Source of the DNA: Gammaproteobacteria bacterium
GTDB taxonomy: Bacteria > Pseudomonadota > Gammaproteobacteria > SZUA-152
Direction: 5' to 3'
DNA length: 5,160 bases
Assembly (NCBI GenBank): GCA_030599435.1
Contig: JAUVNZ010000136.1
Coordinates: forward strand, 1-5,160
Part shown: piece after piece, positions 1 to 5,160 of the stretch
Numbering within the stretch: position 1 is the first letter of the stretch
How the letters are laid out: every line of letters begins with the position of its first letter
Notes under the pieces: generated by a model
What the model saw: the letters and a program-made list of their open reading frames with translations, nothing else
What the model was told of the DNA's origin: nothing
Databases searched by the model: none
Position numbers and translations under genes: made by a program

Positions 1-2
1 AC

Positions 3-53
3 ATAAGCGAATTGATTGGTTATGGGCGCCATTTTGCCGTCGCACTCTGGTAA
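3..53 (+). CDS. possible C-terminal end of an upstream gene (partial)
   Basis: The third forward frame is open from the window edge to a TAA at 51-53 and reads ISELIGYGRHFAVALW. It contains no rare-looking run and ends in an aromatic residue, as many outer-membrane beta-barrels do, but sixteen residues are too few to name a family. If real, this gene lies on the same strand as ftsH, about 145 bases upstream. The alternative is that the region is the start of a divergent minus-strand gene: an ATG at 32-30 on that strand opens a frame to the window edge (MAPITNQFAY). The sequence here cannot decide between them. Confidence 0.3.
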   Translation: MSELIGYGRHFAVALW

Positions 54-136
54 TCGTAAGTTGTAATAATCTCACTAACATTGTTTTATATTTTTAACAG
101 ATCCAAAGCCAAAATACTGTCCGAAAATGGTGTTAC

Positions 137-158
137 CCTCTATGATTAATAATAGAGG
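137..158 (+). promoter_or_regulatory. short hairpin in the ftsH leader
   Basis: CCTCTAT at 137-143 and ATAGAGG at 152-158 are perfect reverse complements separated by eight AT-rich bases. The structure lies 40 bases before the ftsH start. It is followed by TTAATTAAATAA rather than an uninterrupted T-run, so it is at best a weak terminator of the upstream gene. It could instead be a leader hairpin or a dimeric operator. The inverted repeat is seen directly; its role is unknown. Confidence 0.3.
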
Positions 159-198
159 TTAATTAAATAAGTGGTATTTAACGTCAAATACTAACGCT

Positions 199-2151
199 AT
201 GAACGACTCACCTCCTCCGCAATCCGGGCCAGGGCCAGAAAAAGAACCAGAGCCCGAATCCCAACTCCAGATGCCACCGCCGACGTGGATGCCCTATATT
301 ATTGCTGCCGTAATTTTTTCTCTTATTTACGTGTTTATTGTCCAGGCTCCTGATAAGGAACCTCGTTATGAAATTCCCTATACCGAATTTAAATTATTAC
401 TCAAGCAGGAACGAGTAAAGCAGGTGTTATTAAAAGGCGAAATTGCTGAGGGGAGCTTGTATGACCCGTCACCTATCGGTCCTGAAAATGCCATGGGGGT
501 GCATTTTCGCACTCGCATCCCCAGCTTTGGTGACGAATCCCTGCTCCCGGAGCTGGAGGCACAAAACGTTGAGGTAACCGTAGGTACTGAAGCAGAAACA
601 AATGTCTTCATCACTTTTTTATTAGCCTTGTTACCCTGGCTGCTGTTTATCTTCGTGTTTATGTGGCTTATGAGACGAGCATCACGCAACCTCGGCGGCG
701 GCCTGGGTGGCCCCAATGAACTCAAACGATTTTTAGAGGCAACACCGGGTAAAACTGCCGAGATACCCGAGGTAAGTTTTAAGGACGTCGCGGGTCTGGA
801 AAATGCCAAACGTGAAGTCACTGAGCTGGTGGATTACCTTAAACACCCGGAAAAATATCGCGAGCTGGGTGCCGAAATTCCCCGAGGCGTATTATTGATG
901 GGGCCACCAGGTACAGGTAAAACCCTCATGGCCAGGGCATTAGCCGGTGAGGCCGGTGTACCCTTTTATTCCATCTCTGCCTCAGAATTTATCGAGGTAT
1001 TCGTTGGTGTGGGCGCGGCTCGCGTGCGTCACTTGTTCGAGGCCGCCAAGAAAACTGCCCCAAGCATCCTGTTTATTGACGAACTGGACAGTGTTGGACG
1101 TACCCGGGGCACCGGGGTAGGCGGCGGCCATGATGAACGGGAACAAACCCTGAATCAGATCCTGGCAGAAATGGATGGCTTTAGCCCACACGAAGATGTA
1201 CTGGTGTTAGCAGCTACCAATCGTCCCGATGTTCTTGATCCAGCCCTACTGAGACCAGGCCGTTTCGACCGTCATGTCACTTTGGATTTACCAGATATCA
1301 ATGATCGACAGGCTATTCTGGCCGTGCATGTGCGAAAAATCCCCCTGGCGGAAGATGTTGATCTTGGCAAACTTGCCGCAGGCACACCGGGATTTTCAGG
1401 GGCGGATCTTAAAAACCTGCTCAATGAAGCAGCGATTATTGCTGCGCGCGAAAATAACAAACAGGTCACTATGGCGGATTGTGACCAGGCGCGTGACAAG
1501 GTGATGATGGGTACAGAACGTAGCCTGGCGATTGAGCCGGAGGAAAGGCACCGTCTTGCTGTGCATGAATCGGGGCACACATTAGTGGCCTATTTTTTAC
1601 CCAATGCCGATCCCCTATACAAAGTCAGCATTATTCCGCGAGGCCAGGCCCTTGGTGCCACGCAACAATTACCTGAACACGAACGACACACGCTGCCCGA
1701 AGATTATTTACACGACAGGCTTGCCGTTATTCTCGGCGGTCGTATAGCAGAAAAGATTTTGCTTGGCACGGTAAGTTCTGGTGCTGATGAGGATATCCAT
1801 CAAGCCACCGCCATGGCACGAGCCATGGTCTCCCGCTGGGGGATGTCTGATGAAGTCGGCCCGGTTGATTTACGCGAAAGCGAGGAACATCCCTTTCTTG
1901 GTAAGGAGATCGCACAGCCCCGTCACTACAGCGAACATTCTGCTGAAACTGTGGATCTTGCGGTACAGCAAATGTTACTAGAGGCTGAAAAACGTGCTGC
2001 AGATACCATTGAACACCACAGAAAGGAATTGGATGCTCTAGTCGAATCTCTGGAAAAAAAGGAAACCCTGGCGCTTGAAGATATAAAGCAATGCCTAGGG
2101 CCGGCCATTGAAAAAAAACATCTTTCTTCAGTACCCCCGTTAAAGCATTAA
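199..2151 (+). CDS. ftsH: ATP-dependent zinc metalloprotease FtsH (paralogue with N-terminal extension)
   Basis: This membrane-anchored AAA+ protease would unfold and degrade membrane and short-lived cytosolic proteins as a hexamer on the cytoplasmic face. The order is a Pro/Glu-rich cytoplasmic tail (1-30), a first membrane segment (about 32-50), a periplasmic domain (about 51-135), a second membrane segment (about 136-157), the AAA+ module and the M41 peptidase domain. Walker A is GPPGTGKT at 235-242, the pore loop is FVG at 268-270, and Walker B is LFIDE at 291-295. The second region of homology spans about 340-358, with probable arginine fingers R355 and R358. The zinc site is HESGH at 456-460 with D532 as the likely third ligand. 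All catalytic residues are present, and 650 residues is a normal family length. ATG 199 is the first ATG after an in-frame stop at 160-162. No clear Shine-Dalgarno precedes it; M25 and M31 are weaker alternative starts. The tail of about 30 residues is unusual, since E. coli FtsH enters the membrane almost at once. The next gene is not folP, which suggests a second FtsH copy. Confidence 0.97.
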   Translation: MNDSPPPQSGPGPEKEPEPESQLQMPPPTWMPYIIAAVIFSLIYVFIVQAPDKEPRYEIPYTEFKLLLKQERVKQVLLKGEIAEGSLYDPSPIGPENAMGVHFRTRIPSFGDESLLPELEAQNVEVTVGTEAETNVFITFLLALLPWLLFIFVFMWLMRRASRNLGGGLGGPNELKRFLEATPGKTAEIPEVSFKDVAGLENAKREVTELVDYLKHPEKYRELGAEIPRGVLLMGPPGTGKTLMARALAGEAGVPFYSISASEFIEVFVGVGAARVRHLFEAAKKTAPSILFIDELDSVGRTRGTGVGGGHDEREQTLNQILAEMDGFSPHEDVLVLAATNRPDVLDPALLRPGRFDRHVTLDLPDINDRQAILAVHVRKIPLAEDVDLGKLAAGTPGFSGADLKNLLNEAAIIAARENNKQVTMADCDQARDKVMMGTERSLAIEPEERHRLAVHESGHTLVAYFLPNADPLYKVSIIPRGQALGATQQLPEHERHTLPEDYLHDRLAVILGGRIAEKILLGTVSSGADEDIHQATAMARAMVSRWGMSDEVGPVDLRESEEHPFLGKEIAQPRHYSEHSAETVDLAVQQMLLEAEKRAADTIEHHRKELDALVESLEKKETLALEDIKQCLGPAIEKKHLSSVPPLKH

Positions 2152-2239
2152 TATCGACATAGGGATTTTAACACCAGGGAAACGGTCGAGGCATTATGTT
2201 ATTCGACGCTAACCTGACCTTGGCCTACTATTGATATGT

Positions 2240-2245
2240 AGGAGG
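2240..2245 (+). promoter_or_regulatory. strong ribosome binding site of the cytochrome gene
   Basis: AGGAGG lies nine bases before ATG 2255, which is near-ideal spacing. It decides the start. The upstream in-frame TTG at 2231 would place this site inside the coding region, and ATG 2246 directly abuts it, so neither fits. It is the only strong Shine-Dalgarno of the three plus-strand genes. Confidence 0.8.
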
Positions 2246-2254
2246 ATGGTAAAG

Positions 2255-2647
2255 ATGAATCGGTATGTTTACTTGTCTGTATTGATAGCCATAGTCATTT
2301 TTATCGGCGTGTCAGTGGCCAACATGCGGGTTAATAACCCAGGTTCAGATAATAACGCCACAACATCCGACAAAGAGTCAGAAATAATACATACTCCTGT
2401 AGCTACGGAAGGAGTTACAGAACGGATCACAGGACGCGGCCAACTTCTGTATGAAAATCACTGCACCACGTGCCACGAAAGTGGTGTTCATCTTCGCCAA
2501 TCCGGCAAGGTGCATTCTGTGAATGATATTCGCCAATGGGTTATACGTTGGTCAAATAATCTCGAACTTGATTGGAAAAAAAATGATGTGGATGTCGTCA
2601 CCAATTATATAAATCGACGTTTCTACCATTTCAACACTGAAGAATAA
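2255..2647 (+). CDS. small membrane-anchored c-type cytochrome, single haem
   Basis: This is a predicted 130-residue haem protein, probably an electron carrier or redox sensor held on the periplasmic face. Residues 4-23 form one hydrophobic segment with no clear signal-peptidase site, so it probably acts as an uncleaved anchor. A polar linker follows (about 25-58). The haem site is CTTCH at 70-74, preceded by GRGQLLYENH, the usual start of a class I cytochrome c fold. The C-terminal half has the helix-like stretch DIRQWVIRW (91-99) and the ending VVTNYINRRFYHF (114-126), which resembles the C-terminal helix of small cytochrome c domains. There is no methionine after the haem motif, so the usual Met sixth ligand is absent; H79, H87 and H124 are the available histidines. 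It lies 103 bases after ftsH and 57 before the peptidase gene, on the same strand. I recognise the fold but not a named gene. Haem attachment would need the cytochrome c maturation system, encoded elsewhere. Confidence 0.87.
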   Translation: MNRYVYLSVLIAIVIFIGVSVANMRVNNPGSDNNATTSDKESEIIHTPVATEGVTERITGRGQLLYENHCTTCHESGVHLRQSGKVHSVNDIRQWVIRWSNNLELDWKKNDVDVVTNYINRRFYHFNTEE

Positions 2648-2704
2648 CCAATCTCACTTAAACCATATCGCACCATGCGTGGGTAGCACATCTGACAAAA
2701 TACT

Positions 2705-3568
2705 ATGCCCAGCACACTGAACCAGGTTACTACTCACGTCCATGCCCTGGCTGACGATATTGGCGAACGTAATGTTTTTCATCCACGTGCCCTGGCTTCA
2801 GCGGCCAGCTATATACAAGGAGAGTGGGAACGACAGGGTTATGATGTAACTTCCCAGCACTATCGCGCAAAGGGTGTTGATTGTGCCAATCTGGAAGTGA
2901 CTCGTGCAGGTAGCGACGTTACTGAACCAATAATATTGATTGGCGCCCACTATGACTCTGTACAAGGAAGCCCTGGTGCCAATGACAACGGCAGTGGTGT
3001 TGCGACATTGCTGGAATTATCCCGATTGTTTTCTTCCATCAACCCAAAAACCTCAATTCGCTTTGTTGCCTTCGTTAACGAAGAACCACCCTTTTTCTTC
3101 TGGCAACAAATGGGCAGCATGATTTATGCAAAGGATGTGAGAAAACGTCAGGAGAAAATTCATTTTATGGTTTCATTAGAGACCATAGGATATTTTCAGG
3201 ATTATGCCGGTAGTCAGTCTTATCCGCCAGTGATTAAATGGTTTTATCCGGATCGGGGTAATTTCATCGCTTTCGTTTCTAACCTTCGTTCAAGAAATGT
3301 TATGCACCAGGCCGCTGATGTTTTTCGCCAATGTTCCAGTTTTCCGTTGCAATGCATTGCAACATTTTCCTGGATTCCAGGTGTTTCCTGGAGTGACCAT
3401 ATGGCTTTCTGGAGAAACGGTTACCGCGCATTCATGATTACCGACACCGCATTTTACCGCTACCCGTACTACCATACGGCTCAAGACACTCCCGACAAAA
3501 TTGATTACCAGTCTCTGGCAAAACTAACGGAGAGTCTTTTCAGAACTTTTACCATAATGGCAGGTTAA
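2705..3568 (+). CDS. M28-family zinc peptidase (aminopeptidase-like)
   Basis: This 287-residue protein is a predicted co-catalytic two-zinc exopeptidase that would remove N-terminal residues from peptides. By analogy with Aeromonas-type aminopeptidases, the metal and catalytic residues appear in order: H82 in GAHYDS, D94 in GANDNGSG as the bridging aspartate, E126 as general base and E127 as zinc ligand in NEEPP, E159 in SLETIGYF, and H257 in YYHTAQDTPDKID. SDHMAFW (230-236) is also typical. The set is complete, so the enzyme is probably active. There is no signal peptide or membrane segment, and no protease-associated domain is inserted; the N-terminus enters the peptidase fold almost at once, which suggests a cytoplasmic enzyme. 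ATG 2705 is the first start after an in-frame TGA at 2693-2695, but no good Shine-Dalgarno precedes it, so translation may depend on the upstream genes. Substrate preference cannot be read from the sequence. Some M28 members are glutaminyl cyclases, but the intact NEEPP and paired zinc ligands favour a peptidase. Confidence 0.92.
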   Translation: MPSTLNQVTTHVHALADDIGERNVFHPRALASAASYIQGEWERQGYDVTSQHYRAKGVDCANLEVTRAGSDVTEPIILIGAHYDSVQGSPGANDNGSGVATLLELSRLFSSINPKTSIRFVAFVNEEPPFFFWQQMGSMIYAKDVRKRQEKIHFMVSLETIGYFQDYAGSQSYPPVIKWFYPDRGNFIAFVSNLRSRNVMHQAADVFRQCSSFPLQCIATFSWIPGVSWSDHMAFWRNGYRAFMITDTAFYRYPYYHTAQDTPDKIDYQSLAKLTESLFRTFTIMAG

Positions 3569-3654
3569 TTACAGGCAGACTTCACATGACCAGAGAGTCA
3601 CGCAAGTAAAACAGCGACGCTTCGTGTTTATATTGAATAGCATGTTACCTACCC

Positions 3655-3672
3655 GGCATTACATGAAATGCC
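3655..3672. repeat. perfect inverted repeat, possible hairpin
   Basis: GGCATT at 3655-3660 and AATGCC at 3667-3672 are reverse complements around a six-base loop (ACATGA). No T-run follows on either strand, so a Rho-independent terminator is not supported. A transcript-end hairpin that protects mRNA is possible. Confidence 0.4.
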
Positions 3673-3680
3673 AACTCAAA

Positions 3681-3747
3681 TCGCGATAGCAGAATCAGTC
3701 GATATAGCCAACACTGTTGCCGAGATCCAGGCTCACTGCTATCGTGA
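3681..3747. repeat. long-range inverted repeat, 11 of 12 positions
   Basis: TCGCGATAGCAG at 3681-3692 pairs with CTGCTATCGTGA at 3736-3747, with 11 Watson-Crick pairs and one G-U pair on the plus-strand RNA, around a 43-base loop. It overlaps a second, local inverted repeat (GCTCAC at 3731-3736 with GTGAGC at 3744-3749). The two stems share bases, so they cannot form together. The repeat is seen directly; a role in transcript ending or stability is inference. Confidence 0.45.
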
Positions 3748-3785
3748 GCATTCTGATATCATAACCTGATCTTCGGCATATTATA

Positions 3786-5160
3786 TCAGTTGTTCAATTT
3801 CCAGATGTCTTTATTGTATTCTTGCATGGTTCTGTCAGTTGAGAAAAATCCGCTGCAGGCTGTATTCATAATACTCATTTTTATCCATTTTTGACGGTCT
3901 CTATAAGCTTGAGAGACCTTTTCCTGTGTATCAATATAATCTCTAAAATCAGCAAGTGTTACCCATGGGTCATGTGGATTCATTAATGAAGTAATGATGT
4001 CATCAAAAATACCATATTCAAAAGAATTAAAATGGCCACAGGTTAATAGGTGCATGACGCGTTTCAAATCCTCATCTTCATTAACAATCTGCTCAGGCTG
4101 ATAATTTGCTCGTCGCGCTTCTACCTCGTCGGCTTTTAAGCCAAACAGGAAAAAGTTATCTTCCCCAACTGCATCGAGTATTTCTATGTTTGCACCATCA
4201 TAAGTGCCTATCGTTACAGCACCATTCATCATGAATTTCATATTGCCGGTACCTGAGGCTTCCTTACCAGCGGTTGAAATTTGCTCTGACAAGTCAGTTC
4301 CAGGACAAATAATTTCCATTTTGGAAACCCCGTAATTAGGTATGAAAGCCAGTTTAAGTTTATTTCCCACTTGTGGATCGTTGTTAATAACGTCTGCAAT
4401 ATTGTTAATTAGCTTTATAATTAATTTAGCGCGATGGTAGCCCGGTGCCGCCTTACCACCGATGAGCACACAGCGATTGGTCCAGTTTTCCGTATCGTCC
4501 CGTTTAATTCGATCATAGAGATGGATAACATGTAATACATTTAATAACTGCCGTTTGTACTCATGAATTCTTTTTACCTGCACATCGAAAAGAGAATTAA
4601 TATCAAAATCCACACTGCTTTGTGATTTAATCAGATCAGCCAGTTTCTTTTTGTTTTCAACCTTGACCGCAAGCCAGCGCTCTGCAAAATCACTATCATC
4701 AATATGTTTCTTTAATTGATTGATTTTTTCGAGATTGCGTATCCACTCATTATCAATTTTTTCCGAGATAAGCTTACTCATCAATGGATTTGAATGCGCC
4801 ACCCACCTGCGTGGCGTTACGCCGTTGGTTTTATTGTTAAATTTCTCAGGCCACAATTCGTAAAAGTCTTTAAATAATCCTTCGGCCAGTAATTGAGAAT
4901 GTAATGCTGCAACACCATTTACCGAGAAACTACCGACAATGGCGAGATAGGCCATACGCACAAATCTAACGTCTCCTTCTTCGATAATTGACATCCTTAC
5001 TTGTCTTTCGGTATCTCCAGGCCATCTCCTGGCAACCAGTTTAAGAAATCGCGCATTAATCTCATAAATAATCTGTAATAAGCGAGGCAAGAGTTGTTCA
5101 AACAGCGTCACAGGCCATTTTTCCAGCGCTTCCGGCAATAGCGTATGATTTGTATACGCC
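3786..5160 (-). CDS. glgP: glycogen phosphorylase, C-terminal part (5' end outside window)
   Basis: This enzyme would cleave terminal alpha-1,4 glucose units of glycogen or maltodextrin with phosphate, releasing glucose 1-phosphate in the cytoplasm with pyridoxal phosphate as cofactor. The frame stays open to the window edge, where it reads AYTNHTLLPEALEKWPV, a hallmark internal phosphorylase motif, so the TTG at 5138 is not the start. About 457 residues are visible against roughly 800-840 for the family, so nearly half is missing upstream. Conserved blocks in order are FSVNGVAALHS, NGVTPRRW (4826-4803), VQVKRIHEYKRQ (4580-4545), GGKAAPGYHRAK (4460-4425) and EASGTGNMKF (4262-4233). The lysine codon of the last block, at 4238-4236, encodes the residue that binds pyridoxal phosphate. 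The end, FFSSDRT-like FFSTDRTMQEY, is the normal C-terminus, and the stop is TGA at 3788-3786. No frameshift is visible. glgP and malP cannot be separated by this part alone; glgP is the more likely label. It is convergent with the upstream genes. Confidence 0.96.
   Translation of the reverse strand, partial: AYTNHTLLPEALEKWPVTLFEQLLPRLLQIIYEINARFLKLVARRWPGDTERQVRMSIIEEGDVRFVRMAYLAIVGSFSVNGVAALHSQLLAEGLFKDFYELWPEKFNNKTNGVTPRRWVAHSNPLMSKLISEKIDNEWIRNLEKINQLKKHIDDSDFAERWLAVKVENKKKLADLIKSQSSVDFDINSLFDVQVKRIHEYKRQLLNVLHVIHLYDRIKRDDTENWTNRCVLIGGKAAPGYHRAKLIIKLINNIADVINNDPQVGNKLKLAFIPNYGVSKMEIICPGTDLSEQISTAGKEASGTGNMKFMMNGAVTIGTYDGANIEILDAVGEDNFFLFGLKADEVEARRANYQPEQIVNEDEDLKRVMHLLTCGHFNSFEYGIFDDIITSLMNPHDPWVTLADFRDYIDTQEKVSQAYRDRQKWIKMSIMNTACSGFFSTDRTMQEYNKDIWKLNN

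Larger units (their letters stand above)
3569..3785. other. convergent intergenic region with inverted repeats
   Basis: This 217-base stretch lies between the stop codons of the M28 gene and the phosphorylase gene, which converge. It holds three short inverted repeats and one longer one (listed separately or in the findings) but no T-rich run after any stem, so no classical Rho-independent terminator is visible for either gene. A 33-codon open frame at 3668-3769 lacks a ribosome binding site and is not called as a gene. No tRNA-like fold or mobile-element end was recognised. Confidence 0.6.

Noticed and set aside
61..92. Sigma-70-like promoter for ftsH: TTGTAA at 61-66 and TATATT at 87-92
   Set aside because: The spacer is 20 bases, too long for a standard promoter, and the region is AT-rich enough to give such matches by chance.
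378..821. 147-residue minus-strand open frame inside ftsH
   Set aside because: It lies opposite a clearly conserved FtsH coding region and has no recognisable domain. It is a shadow frame.
2202..2231. Promoter before the cytochrome gene with TACTAT at 2226-2231
   Set aside because: The -10 match is only four of six and no acceptable -35 lies at 16-18 bases upstream.
2231..2254. Longer cytochrome start at TTG 2231 (or ATG 2246)
   Set aside because: The AGGAGG at 2240-2245 would fall inside the coding region or touch the start. ATG 2255 has proper spacing and starts directly with a hydrophobic anchor.
3668..3769. 33-codon plus-strand open frame, MPTQIAIAESVDIAN...
   Set aside because: It has ordinary-looking codons but no ribosome binding site, matches no family I recognise and runs through the inverted repeats. 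It was left uncalled.
5136..5138. TTG at 5138 as the start of the phosphorylase gene
   Set aside because: The frame continues upstream with AYTNHTL, a conserved internal phosphorylase motif, so the gene is cut by the window edge.

Overview
The window looks like a piece of a gammaproteobacterial chromosome. This is inferred from the FtsH, cytochrome c and glycogen phosphorylase sequence types and from the moderate GC; no taxonomic marker such as rRNA is present. No tRNA, rRNA, CRISPR array, insertion sequence or phage gene was seen.

Layout. Bases 1-198 hold the possible last codons of an upstream gene and a leader with one short hairpin. Three plus-strand genes follow: a complete AAA+ zinc protease of the FtsH family (199-2151), a small membrane-anchored c-type cytochrome (2255-2647) and a complete M28-family zinc aminopeptidase-like protein (2705-3568). 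The gaps between them are 103 and 57 bases with no obvious terminator, so they may be co-transcribed. A 217-base convergent intergenic region with several inverted repeats (3569-3785) separates them from the C-terminal part of glycogen phosphorylase on the minus strand (3786 to beyond 5160), whose 5' end lies outside the window.

How the genes may work together. FtsH extracts and degrades membrane proteins on the cytoplasmic side. The M28 protein has no export signal and could trim the released peptides. The cytochrome is a periplasm-facing haem protein tethered to the same membrane. That link is inference from gene order only. The phosphorylase belongs to glycogen breakdown and is probably an unrelated transcription unit.

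The less ordinary points are: an FtsH with a proline- and glutamate-rich N-terminal extension that is not followed by folP as in the usual gammaproteobacterial locus; a cytochrome with one CxxCH site but no methionine downstream to act as the sixth haem ligand; and two mutually exclusive foldings in the convergent intergenic region. I did not find convincing evidence of a wholly new system.
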